In this document: piece by piece, positions 29,401 through 37,000 of the stretch
Position numbering within the stretch: the stretch's first letter is position 1
How the letters are laid out: every line of letters begins with the position of its first letter
Source: Leptotrichia sp. oral taxon 212
Lineage (GTDB): Bacteria > Fusobacteriota > Fusobacteriia > Fusobacteriales > Leptotrichiaceae
Assembly (NCBI RefSeq): GCF_001274535.1
Contig: NZ_CP012410.1
Location: forward strand, 1,585,126 to 1,649,125
DNA: 64,000 bases
Direction: 5' to 3'
The notes under the pieces: generated by a model
Databases searched by the model: none
Seen by the model: the letters and a program-made list of their open reading frames with translations, nothing else
Told to the model about the DNA's origin: nothing
Translations under genes and position numbers: made by a program

Positions 29401-30319
29401 TACGATACCATTGTGAATGTTCATCTAGACTATTAGTACCTGGATTCCAACCCGACCAGTAATTCAGACCTAATCCGTCTTGATTCTTAGCTGGACGTGA
29501 AACCCCCCATGCATTTTCACCTGTTATACTTCTACCATTAAAATTATATTGAACAGTAGGATTAATAACTATATTAGGTGTTTTATTTGGTGCTACTATT
29601 GCTTGTGGTGTAGGTATATCCAATGATGGCGGCAATAAATTAGGTACATTTAACGCCTGTAACACTGGTGCGGACACATTTACAGTAGGAGCTGCTACAG
29701 GATCTCTGTATACATCTTTTGGTCTAATTGACGCATCAACGTTCATTACTGTTAAAGGTTCCTGTTTTGGTGTTGTACTTGCAATACCATATCCTGAACC
29801 TAATCCACCTCTAGATGTTGTCGAAGCTGAAAATGGATTGGTTGATGTAGGTAATAATCCGTAGTTTGGACTCTCTGGAGAAGTATATCTTTCAAAAGGA
29901 TTTGCACTTCTTTCAAATATTCCTTCATAAGGATATTTCTGTTTTTTATCCCCTCTACCTTTGTAAGTTCCTCTCCAGTCACTGTAGAAATAGTTCATTC
30001 CAAACTGCCATGAACTCCATGGAGATTTAACTACATGGTCTCCCTGTTCCATTAACTGTATTAACTCAAGGTTTGAATTCTTCATAAGTTTATTGTTTTC
30101 ATGTTTTGCTTCCTTAAAAAGCTTCTTCATATCTGTTATCGATGTCTGAAGTCCTCTTCTTGCCTGTTCTACACTATCTATTTCTCCTACTGAAAACGAC
30201 ACCAGTCCTGTCAAAAGAAATGTAAATAATAATGCTGAATTATATTTTACATCCTTACATCTTTTAGCAAATCCTCTTAACTCTTTTTCTATTCTTTTCA
30301 GATTGTTATTCATAATCAT
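23480..30319 (-). CDS. Large type V autotransporter adhesin
   Basis: 2279 residues. An extended signal (NNNLKRIEKELRGFAKRCK then LLFTFLLTGLVSFS) is characteristic of fusobacterial autotransporters. A conserved head follows (SPWSSWQFGMNYFYSDW, YPYEGIFERSANPF), then a Pro/Asn-rich segment. The passenger, about 270-1950, is rich in Asn, Thr and Gly and made of short beta-helix-like units such as NGGTVNITG and GIGVYAE. The last 300 residues are the beta barrel, ending in GGIGFRAIY with a terminal aromatic residue. By family it is an outer-surface adhesin (compare RadD/Fap2 of Fusobacterium). It is the last gene of the six-gene run, 30 bases after ompA. No cleavage site can be named. Confidence 0.93.
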   Translation of the reverse strand: MIMNNNLKRIEKELRGFAKRCKDVKYNSALLFTFLLTGLVSFSVGEIDSVEQARRGLQTSITDMKKLFKEAKHENNKLMKNSNLELIQLMEQGDHVVKSPWSSWQFGMNYFYSDWRGTYKGRGDKKQKYPYEGIFERSANPFERYTSPESPNYGLLPTSTNPFSASTTSRGGLGSGYGIASTTPKQEPLTVMNVDASIRPKDVYRDPVAAPTVNVSAPVLQALNVPNLLPPSLDIPTPQAIVAPNKTPNIVINPTVQYNFNGRSITGENAWGVSRPAKNQDGLGLNYWSGWNPGTNSLDEHSQWYRTGNTLAAVQGRVPNLFYLNAVDRNQVTGIRWTFKNVNADVAGNPGWNPKGTSAMHTVWDGDITNVNVRLHGYATFIAAETWHNGNVTINSSTVTVKNEYNSVFFGYPGSYYTMGIDNVDYHSYNQRGGYSGNLKVNINANNNYIHSVMGVQGTFKLDNSGDYDIKGNGNLAYLGIGYTPNWQNLKGSGDVTSDPNTNMTPSIQLGLGTGKINVDGNSNVGLFFENRYSDFQTGGLLPFGTRGTFTADGWRPSVIGIYQGEVAVGMKVGENSASTGNVGVYSRSGQREGIVPETDLGTPTAAQRTEAKGYAESDASTRKPGHVSRGLPDYNIDKIHNLEVAKTEIYFGKHATDSIMFAADKGSVIDVARPDKADKNLARTAYTEVTPSTEIRDAATDVTSSYDDTANQAATGTVIAYSTGVWNNTGMPGGTAAGLVNKPSEINLYKPVIMTGRAKLDSSNKLNRSVALIGDNKGIVTAKEKVTALGYSSIVALAQNNGVVNAEKDIVAKDGAAAQDAATKPYLYNNIGAYAGANGTVNVTGNADIYGIGAMASGANAVANLNGSANAIKTGKSGALVATNGGRVNFGGGTITHSENEAKDHDSSTPFNADASSRINFTGTTTLNISHGILIPGTANDYAAAALTAPGITGTAKYTGMSNVTVNLTGDNVVLASNNGIHKIWDGTTIANLVQTAMKVASFNDNGHKYKIYYINGQFDIDSNIDVGNTSDDFNKVGLSREVVTINTNKTVSSTVGKGLAMGSNDSANTDGNNSKTQFINNGTVDINGGTLAAGTIGLNISYGQIHNNNIINVNEGIGAYGINGSTLTNEATGTINVTTQGVGMAAFTSAGTLQTYGTDKKITDGTLIAADKTFEIINKGQITVNGNKSVGLYGDTNGTSGLLSSSNGSITNNGKLTLTGDEAVGIVSKRATVNLTGTGSSDIVVGKKGIGVYAEKSPVRFNSDYGVEVKDGGTGVFVKNDGSNIIPSGSNTLELKYSGSNAGTGVGLFYEGGTGANLLNTLNVKLTDTVGTTEGLIGVYTAGGGKLTNNAKITGDKGYGIISNGAEVENTSDITLTNPLTASKPSVGILTQAGDKITNTGTVTVGDNSVGIFGKEIVQKGTITVGNGGTGLYSEGGNVTLDSTSKINTGANKAVGVFTKGAGQTITANAGSTMTIGDSSFGFLNEGTGNTINSNVASQALGNDGTYIYSNDRTGVVNNNTTLTSTGSYNYGLYSAGTVTNNADINFGSGMGNVGIYSTYGGTATNLSGRSVTVGASYIDPNNSLNNRYAVGMAAGFNGDGNPAKAYTGNVVNEGTINVTGEYSIGMYGTEAGTKVYNGTAPGSTATINLGASNTTGMYLDNGAYGYNYGTIRSNGSGLKKLAGVVVKNGSTIENWGKIELTAEDSLGILSKGNAAGANPGIVKNYGTFNINGVTDPNDSTVIKTASGGQDLGKGMGGVKIDVPAGSTVGTITVNGKPVVPTLATTTAEEYKDMQLSTIGMYIDTSNKRFTNPINGLSALTGLTAADLIMGNEAAQGTTSKYIQVDQRILEPYNEMIKKNPQIKKWNIYAGSLTWMSTVTQNQTDGTMQSAYLAKVPYTHWAGNEATPVEVKDTYNFLDGLEQRYGVEAIGTRENQLFQKLNGIGKNEQTLFFQAIDEMMGHQYANVQQRTYGTGRLIDKEITHLSKEWDTKSKQSNKIKAFGMRDEYKTDTAGIIDYTSNAYGFAYLHEDETVKLGNSSGWYAGAVHNRFKFKDIGKSKENQTMLKLGIFKTMSPAADHNGSLRWTISGEGYVSRNDMHRKYLVVDEIFNAKSDYTTYGVAVKNELGYNIRTSERTSIRPYGSLKLEYGRFTTIKEKSGEMRLDVKGNDYYSIRPEVGVEFSYRQPMAVKTTFVTTLGLGYENELGKVGNVKNMAKVSYTDTDWFNIRGEKDDRKGNFKADLNIGIENQRFGVTLNGGYDTKGKNVRGGIGFRAIY

Positions 30320-30349
30320 CTCTCACTTCCTTAAAACTCCGTTTTTTTG

Positions 30350-30895
30350 TTACTGCTGGCTTCCTCTTCTTGCAAGCTTGAATTCTATTCTTCTGTTCTG
30401 TGCTCTTCCCTCTGATGTACTGTTTGTCGCTACAGGCTCTTCTTCCCCTTTTGATACCGTTCCCTTTATTCTGCTAGGGTCAAGTCCAAATTCCAGTAAC
30501 TTCGCCTTTACGCTCTGTGCCCTTCTCATTCCTAACTTCATGTTGTAAGCATTGCTTCCCTTTGAATCTGTATGCCCTTCTATAACTACTTCATAGTCGT
30601 TGAAGTTTACATATTCTATGAATTTATGTAACATTTCAAAGTACTGAGGCTTTACGTTCGACTTGTCAAAGTCAAAGTTCAAACTTCTCTCGTCCATTAC
30701 AACTATCTGCTGATCCGGCCCCTTCTCTTCCGCTATTATTTCTGTTATGTCTATCCTGTCTATCTCAAGGGCATTTATTCTTATCGTATTTTCCCTCATC
30801 TGTGTTGTTGTCAGCTTTCTCGCCGCAGATGATACCGAAGATACTGCCAACAACATCGCTACACCCGCTACTACTGTTGCTGTTCTTCTAGCCAT
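30350..30895 (-). CDS. OmpA-like peptidoglycan-binding protein
   Basis: 181 residues. Signal peptide ARRTATVVAGVAMLLAVSSVSSA, a short helical segment with QMRENTIRINALEID, and an OmpA/MotB C-terminal domain at about 70-178: LNFDFDKSNVKPQYF, VVIEGHTDSKGSN, MKLGMRRAQSVKAKL, GEEEPVATN, GRAQNRRIEF. It should hold the outer membrane to the wall, with no N-terminal barrel. The start lies inside the lipoprotein gene (25-base overlap) behind GGAGGCAGATGC, so the two are coupled. Its place just before the autotransporter suggests help in placing or anchoring it. Confidence 0.92.
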   Translation of the reverse strand: MARRTATVVAGVAMLLAVSSVSSAARKLTTTQMRENTIRINALEIDRIDITEIIAEEKGPDQQIVVMDERSLNFDFDKSNVKPQYFEMLHKFIEYVNFNDYEVVIEGHTDSKGSNAYNMKLGMRRAQSVKAKLLEFGLDPSRIKGTVSKGEEEPVATNSTSEGRAQNRRIEFKLARRGSQQ

Positions 30896-31113
30896 GCATC
30901 TGCCTCCTTCTCAAGTGATCTGTATTCCTGTGAATAATTGATTTTCCCTTCCTCTTTTAACTTCTCTACATTTTCTGACGGCTTTATGAATTTGTTCTCT
31001 CTTAAATATGCCTCTATATTGTCCAGTCTGTCTGTATTGTACTGCACTAATTTAGCATTTGTACATGATATCATTAATAGTCCTAATACTGCTGCTATTA
31101 TTCCTTTTTTCAT
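30871..31113 (-). CDS. Small lipoprotein of the adhesin operon
   Basis: 80 residues from the ATG at 31113 (AAGGAGAGTAGAAAAT); the longer reading adds 12 unlikely residues. Signal peptide KKGIIAAVLGLLMISC with lipobox LMISC, then a short helical mature part (DRLDNIEAYLRENKF, YRSLEKEADAWLEEQQQ). No domain recognised. It has the place and size of the small lipoprotein in the fusobacterial RadABCD operon; similarity not tested. Overlaps ompA. Confidence 0.78.
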   Translation of the reverse strand: MKKGIIAAVLGLLMISCTNAKLVQYNTDRLDNIEAYLRENKFIKPSENVEKLKEEGKINYSQEYRSLEKEADAWLEEQQQ

Positions 31114-31202
31114 ATTTTCTACTCTCCTTGTCATATTTAGTATTACCAACTTAAAATTATTAAAAATGATACGTTCCTTCTAAACTCCTGAAATTAAATC
31201 TC

Positions 31203-31682
31203 CTAATTTAATTTATTTTCAATACCTTCAAGTCTCTGTTCCATCTTGTCAAGCATCTCATTCGTCTTGTGGAATGTCTCTATGTTGCTGTTTATCTCGT
31301 CAACTCTCTTCTTTATTCTCTGTACTTCTGCATCCATCTTTTCGCTTTCACTCATGTTCTTGTACTTCGCCTTCATCGCTTTTGCCTCAGCCTTTCTCTT
31401 TCTCGCTTCAGCTTCCTTGTTTCGCTTTGCTTCCAGCTCCGCTTTCTTGCTTCCGCTTACTGTCGGTGTGCTTATGCTCGGAGATACTGTTACAGGTACT
31501 TCTCCCTCTTCAACTACTGAGTTCATAAGTTCCTGTTTTCTTGCCTCCTTCTCCTCTGCCGCCTTCTTCTGTTTCGCAACCTTTAACAGTCTTTCTATGT
31601 TCGGGTCTGTCTTCTCTGCCATTGACAGCTGCCCCACCGCAAATGCAAGCAGTGCCACTCCCATTATCTTCTTAGCTTTCAT
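31203..31682 (-). CDS. Secreted charged coiled-coil protein of the adhesin operon
   Basis: 159 residues. Signal peptide KAKKIMGVALLAFAVGQLSMA. The mature part is Lys/Glu/Ala-rich with heptad-like helices (RKQELMNSVVEEG, AELEAKRNKEAEARKRK, then RIKKRVDEINSNIETFHKTNEMLDKMEQ split into two) and a short Ser/Pro/Thr hinge near 70-85. No known domain. It lies 36 bases after the next protein and 90 bases before the lipoprotein gene. A rod or spacer in the periplasm or on the surface is possible. The base composition is richer in G+C than flanking genes. Confidence 0.75.
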   Translation of the reverse strand: MKAKKIMGVALLAFAVGQLSMAEKTDPNIERLLKVAKQKKAAEEKEARKQELMNSVVEEGEVPVTVSPSISTPTVSGSKKAELEAKRNKEAEARKRKAEAKAMKAKYKNMSESEKMDAEVQRIKKRVDEINSNIETFHKTNEMLDKMEQRLEGIENKLN

Positions 31683-31717
31683 ATCTTCTCCCTTTCCTGT
31701 CTGTTTTTCTTATTCCT

Positions 31718-32140
31718 CTATTTCTTTGCCTTCTTTGTTTTCTCTGTCTTTGCCTTCTGCTCTTTCACTTTCTTGCTCTTCTTCTTCCCTAACACTTCAT
31801 TGTAGCCATCCAGTTCCTTTTCTTCCCTAGCCACACTTCTTACTACTCTCTCATAGTAGTCCACCTTTATCGCTGCCTTGTTTGCATTATATTCTAGCTT
31901 TTCCATCGGTGTTCTTGGTTTCACTTCTTCTTCTGCTTCTACAGTTTCAGCTTCTTCCATTCCCTCAGCTGTTTCAGCCTTCACTCTTTCCACCTTCTTA
32001 GGTGCCTTCGCTGCCTTTCTTTCAGCCTCCTGCTGCTTATAGTAGTCATCCCTTGCCTTCTTCAGTACATCCTGTGCACTGTTTGCCATCGCTACGCTTC
32101 CAACAGCTAAAAGAAGTCCTGCCAGAATTATCTTTTTCAT
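31718..32140 (-). CDS. Secreted charged protein of the adhesin operon
   Basis: 140 residues. Signal peptide KKIILAGLLLAVGSVAMA, then SAQDVLKKARDDYYKQQEAE, an acidic stretch of AETAEGMEEAETVEAEEE, a helical core (TPMEKLEYNANKAAIKVDYY) and a basic tail of KK/SK repeats. The tail KEQKAKTEKTKKAKK may bind nucleic acid, wall or membrane lipid. No domain recognised. It lies 35 bases before the following coiled-coil gene and 38 bases after the FadA-like gene, so it is in the same transcript. Confidence 0.75.
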   Translation of the reverse strand: MKKIILAGLLLAVGSVAMANSAQDVLKKARDDYYKQQEAERKAAKAPKKVERVKAETAEGMEEAETVEAEEEVKPRTPMEKLEYNANKAAIKVDYYERVVRSVAREEKELDGYNEVLGKKKSKKVKEQKAKTEKTKKAKK

Positions 32141-32178
32141 ATGTTCCTTCCTTTCTTTCCCGTTATAGTTTTAAAATA

Positions 32179-32568
32179 CTAGTTCCCCATTATTGCAAGT
32201 ATCTGTTCAAGTTCAGCTATCTTCTGTTCTTTTTCTCTTATCAGTTTTGATATGTTTTTATAATATGCATCATAGTTGTTTAAAACCTGTTTGTATTTAT
32301 CTCTATGCCATCTCACTTCTGAGTCCTTCTTAAGTTTTTCGAATACCTTTTCTTTTCCTTCTTCCTTTGCCTTAAGATCTGCCACTTCAGTTTCGAGCTG
32401 CACCTTCTGAGCTTCAAACTCCTTCTTCTTCTGTGCTTCCTTTTCAAGAAGGTCGTTAAACTTATTCTCTATTGAGTTTAGACTCGCTTCCAGACTTGGT
32501 TTTGTTGCCGAATAACTTAATGCCGCCATTACTAATAGTATTGACAGCAAAAGTATTTTCTTTTTCAT
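32179..32568 (-). CDS. FadA family adhesin
   Basis: 129 residues, with AGGAGGAAATTT before the ATG at 32566-32568 (the longer reading is wrong). Signal peptide KKKILLLSILLVMAALSYSA, then a single long amphipathic helix hairpin: LEASLNSIENKFNDLLEKEA, ending VLNNYDAYYKNI and EKQKIAELEQIL. The length equals that of Fusobacterium nucleatum FadA, and both end in a GN dipeptide. FadA binds cadherins and forms filaments; here the function is by family. First gene of the operon that ends in the autotransporter. Confidence 0.82.
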   Translation of the reverse strand: MKKKILLLSILLVMAALSYSATKPSLEASLNSIENKFNDLLEKEAQKKKEFEAQKVQLETEVADLKAKEEGKEKVFEKLKKDSEVRWHRDKYKQVLNNYDAYYKNISKLIREKEQKIAELEQILAIMGN

Positions 32569-33006
32569 AAATTTCCTCCTGTTGATTAAAAAATACAATT
32601 TTTAAGATCTATATAAAATAATTACTAAACAAATAAAATTTTATAATTTGAAATAACAAAAGCATGTTTTTTCTCATTTGAATTTATAAAAAAATACTAT
32701 AATAGAAATTATACTTTGAATAATATTTTTTTTTAAATAAGAAAGAACATTCATTAACAATATCATTCTTATGAAAAACATTTATAAACTTACATTATTT
32801 GTATAATTAACATGACTGTAATTTAATACTATTATACACCTTTTTTTTCTTTTTTCTCGCCCCAAATTAAAAATAACCCTTTTTGAAACAGAAAAATATA
32901 AGATATATCTATCTCTAATCTAAATTTTACAGTACTTTATTAATATTCAAAAATTATTTTTATATATCATATATTTTGATAAAAAACTTGTTTACAATAT
33001 AAAATT
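32569..33006. other. AT-rich intergenic region upstream of the FadA operon
   Basis: About 440 bases of very A/T-rich sequence. Several TATAAT-like words occur on the minus strand (for example TATTATAGT near 32700), but none has a good -35 at the right spacing, so I cannot choose the promoter. No open frame, tRNA or repeat seen. Confidence 0.5.
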
Positions 33007-33035
33007 ACTGCCTTAATTGAAATAATTAAAGCAGT
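33007..33035 (-). terminator. Terminator of corA
   Basis: 12-bp stem ACTGCCTTAATT / AATTAAAGCAGT with a 5-base loop; the single mismatch is a G-U wobble only on the minus-strand RNA, which agrees with its use by corA. Followed by AATTTTAT. Confidence 0.75.
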
Positions 33036-33080
33036 GATTTTAATTTTTATATATCTATAAATTTTCCTTTTTTTTCTGTT

Positions 33081-33983
33081 TTAAAGTATTTTCTTTTTCA
33101 TGTATTTCCACAGGATAACCATCAAAGCTATCATAATTACTGTAATTATTGCTAATGTGGCAAAACCTTTATTCTGAAATGGAAGAAGAATATTCATTCC
33201 ATAAAACCCGAATATCATATTTGGAACTGTAATCAGTATAGTTGCGGCTGCGAGAAACTTCATTGTTATATTCATATTATTCCCAATATAGGAAGAATAG
33301 GTCTCCCTCGTTGTCTTACAGATTTCACAGTATGAAGAAGATAAATCTGTTGTAAAATTAATTTCCTGTAGTATTCTTACCATGTATTCATCATATTTTT
33401 CAAATTCAGGTTCTTCATTTAAATTTTCAATAACAAAACTCAGATTCCTCAATGCAATATTATAAATATAGAATCCCTGTTCAACTTCTGCCAGCGATAT
33501 CAGTCTTTCATTGCTCTGTTGTTCTCTTAATATTGTTTCTATCTGGTCATGCTCTCCAATTAAAAAACGCACATATTTATAAAGACTTTGCGATACTTTA
33601 TGCAGCATTGTAATAAGAAACTTGTTTATTTCAATTTCATTATTTGTTTTTGTATACTCCTCAACAAAATTATGAAACTCATCAAAATAATTTTCATCTA
33701 TAATTGTTAATTTCTCTTCCTTTTTCAATATTACAAGGGGAGAAATCTCACACCAGAAATATTTTTCATCTTTATTGTTAGACTCAATTTTTGGATAATA
33801 AAGTTTGTAAATTTCCCAGTCAGACTTGGAAATTCTTGGAGTAAAAATCTCTTCATTTGTAATATTTTTTATTTTTTCTTCCGGTATCTGAAATGTTTCA
33901 GATAATATCTGATAATCTTCCTCTATTAACTTATGTGCATATACTATGCTTTTATTTTCCTCTGAATAAATCTTTTTTATCAT
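33081..33983 (-). CDS. corA: CorA-type divalent metal ion transporter
   Basis: 300 residues. N-terminal cytosolic domain of about 235 residues, mostly helical (SLYKYVRFLIGEHDQIETIL), then two membrane spans at the C-terminus with the selectivity motif YGMN (in FGFYGMNILLPF) after the first. The end, LWKYMKKKIL, is basic as in CorA. It carries Mg2+ and possibly Co2+ or Ni2+ as a homopentamer. Ribosome binding site AAGGAG is 13 bases before the ATG, longer than usual. It lies 56 bases downstream of polC with its own terminator. Confidence 0.92.
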   Translation of the reverse strand: MIKKIYSEENKSIVYAHKLIEEDYQILSETFQIPEEKIKNITNEEIFTPRISKSDWEIYKLYYPKIESNNKDEKYFWCEISPLVILKKEEKLTIIDENYFDEFHNFVEEYTKTNNEIEINKFLITMLHKVSQSLYKYVRFLIGEHDQIETILREQQSNERLISLAEVEQGFYIYNIALRNLSFVIENLNEEPEFEKYDEYMVRILQEINFTTDLSSSYCEICKTTRETYSSYIGNNMNITMKFLAAATILITVPNMIFGFYGMNILLPFQNKGFATLAIITVIMIALMVILWKYMKKKIL

Positions 33984-34039
33984 AATTCAATTTTATCTCC
34001 TTAAGTTTTCCTTCACTTTTTTAAAAATAATATTCTTCC

Positions 34040-37000
34040 CTAAAATAATGTCTGCTGATTTGTCGCTGATAATTCAGGCACACAATTGTATGTTTTTAAC
34101 AAATCCATCACTGTTTTATTTAATTTTGTTCTTTTCACCAGATCTTCCACTGACAAAAATTCTCCTTCCTTTCTTTCATTTACGACATTAACTGCAACTG
34201 CTTCACCAAGTCCGTCCATTGCAATTAGAGGCATTCTTATTTTTCCGTCTTCAATAGTAAAATGAGTAGCTTCTGATTTATAAATATCTATCTGCATAAG
34301 CTCAATTTTTCTATAATGCATCTCAATCAGAATTTCATATAGGAATAGTTCCTGTTTTTCTTTTGCATTAAGGTTACCTCTTGCATCAAGTTCCCTTTTT
34401 GCTTTTTTCAGTTCATCTACAGACTTGAACATCGCAGTCATTTTAAAATCAGCTGCCTTTCTGTTCAGGAATGCAGTATAAAATTCAAGCGGGTAATAAA
34501 CTTTAAAATAAGCTATTCTCACAGCCATCATAACGTAAGCAACAGCGTGACCTTTAGGGAACATATATTTTATCTTTTCACACGAATCAATATACCACTG
34601 CTTTACTTTATGTTTTTTCATTATTTCTGAATATTCTTTCCATTTTTCAGGATTTTTAGTGGGCTGACCTTTTCTGACAAATTCCATTATTGTAAAGGCA
34701 ACCGATTTATCAAGACCGTTATCAATCAGATAGTTCATAATGTCATCACGGACTGTTATTATTTCACTTAAGGTAGCAATTCCCTGTCTTACATATTCCT
34801 GTGCATTATTCAGCCATACATCAGTTCCATGGGAAAGTCCTGATATTCTTACTAATTCCGCAAATGTCTTAGGCTTCGTATCCATAAGCATCTGTTTTAC
34901 AAACGATGTACCAAATTCAGGTATTCCTGACGATCCTGTTTTAGAATCAATGTCCTGAGGTGTAACACCAAGTGCTTCTGTTCCACTGAACAGGCTCATA
35001 ACCTTTTCATCATCAAGTGGAATACTGTAAATATCCACTCCTGTTAAATCCTGCAGTATTCTCAATGTAGTCGGATCATCATGTCCCAGTATATCAAGCT
35101 TTACAAGCTGTTCATCCATTACGTGATAGTCAAAGTGAGTCGTCTTGGACTCGGCATTCATATCATTTGCCGGTCTCTGAATAGGGCAGAAGTCATATAT
35201 GGACTTATCAGCCGGCACTACAATCATACCTCCGGGATGCTGTCCTGTCGTTTTTCTTGCTCCCTCGCATCCTTTTGCAATCCTTGTAAGTTCAGCTTTT
35301 CTTTTGCTTATTTCAGGTGTCCCCTCTACTTCCTCAAAATATTTTTTCACATATCCGAAAGCATTTTTTTCTGCAAGAGTGGCGATAGTCCCTGCCCTGA
35401 ATACATTTTCTGAACCGAACAGTTCTTCCGTATATTTATGTATTTCACCCTGATATTCTCCTGAAAAGTTCAAATCAATATCAGGAACCTTGTCACCGTC
35501 AAATCCCATAAATACTTCAAAAGGTATTGCGTGACCATCTTTTATATATTGAGTTCCGCACTCAGGGCACACTTTATCAGGCAGGTCAGGCCCACTTCCT
35601 TCAAACTCCATAAATTCAGTATGTTTACAGTTAGGACATCTGTAATGTGGATAAAGTCCGTTCACTTCCGTTATTCCCATCAGATATGCCACAATGGATG
35701 ACCCTACCGATCCTCTTGACCCTACTAAATATCCATTATCAAGAGACTTCTTAACAAGCTTCTGGGCTATAAGATAAAGAACTGCAAATCCATTTCCTAT
35801 TATTGAATTCAGCTCCTTTTCTATTCTTTCCTTCAGATGCTCAGGAACATTTTTTCCATACAGCTCATTCAGTTTTGTATAAGTCATCTGTCTTACTTCC
35901 TCTTCCGCACCTTCTATTTTCGGAGGATAGAATCCTGTAGGAATAGGTCTTACGTTTTCTATCATATCGTTTATTTTATGAGTATTTTCTACAACTACTT
36001 CATATGCTTTCTCTTCTCCTAAATATGAAAATTCTTCCAGCATTTCATCTGTTGTTCTTAAAAATAGCCTTTTATCATAAGAAAATATACGCCGTCCCAT
36101 TCCGCTTCCTAAAATAAGCACACTACGGTTAATTGCTTCCCTTTCTTCCAGATAATGGGCGTCTCCTGTAGCTACTACTATTTTTCCAAGTTTTTTACCA
36201 AGGTCATAAAAGTAATTATTCATTTCCACAATTTTATCAAGACTTTCAACATCTCCAGTACCTTCCAGGTCAATATAATTTGTCAGAGGATGTATTTCAA
36301 TGTAATCATAAAATTTTGCCCTCTCTTCAATATCATTCAAATCTGACCCACGTATAAACATATTTGCAAGCTCACCGTTATTTCCAAATACTGCCGATGC
36401 CGAACTTGCAATCAGAAGATTTTCCCTCTTTTCATTTAACAATGATTTAGGTATTCTTGGTTTTCTGTTACCAAAAAATTCAATATGGCTTCTTGATACA
36501 AGCTCATAAAGATCCCTTAGTCCTTCCTGATTTTTTACAAGTATCATTGTATTAAGCGTTTCTGCATTCTGGATATTTGTTTCCAGTTCCCTGCTTATTT
36601 CTGTAAGTTTCAGGATTCCCTTACTCAGCACCATATTCAGAAATTTCTGAAATATTTCAGCTGTTGCCTTTGCATCATCTACTGCCCTATGGTGATTATC
36701 AAGGGAAATATTAAAATAATTGGCTATATTCTTAAGACCAAATCTCTTCTGGTCATGCAGAAGCACTCTTGCCCAGTGTAGTGTATCTATAACGCTTGGA
36801 GAGTATTCCAGCCCTTGATTTTTAGCCTTCTGGTTGATAAATCCCACATCAAACTTGGCATTATGTGCCACAACCGTAGTATCCTTACAGAATTTCAAAA
36901 ATTCAGGAAGCACAGTTTCAATGTTATCAGCATCCTTCACCATATCATCTGTAATATTTGTAAGTCTTGTAATTTCTTCCGGAATATTCATTTCAGGATT

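Noticed and set aside
23480-30319. Tandem DNA repeats or phase-variable tracts in the autotransporter
   Set aside because: The repeats are at the protein level (beta-helix units). I saw no clean long DNA repeat or homopolymer switch.
31246-31830. Plus-strand open frame of 194 residues, Ser/Phe-rich
   Set aside because: Shadow of the charged coiled-coil genes on the minus strand; no ribosome binding site.
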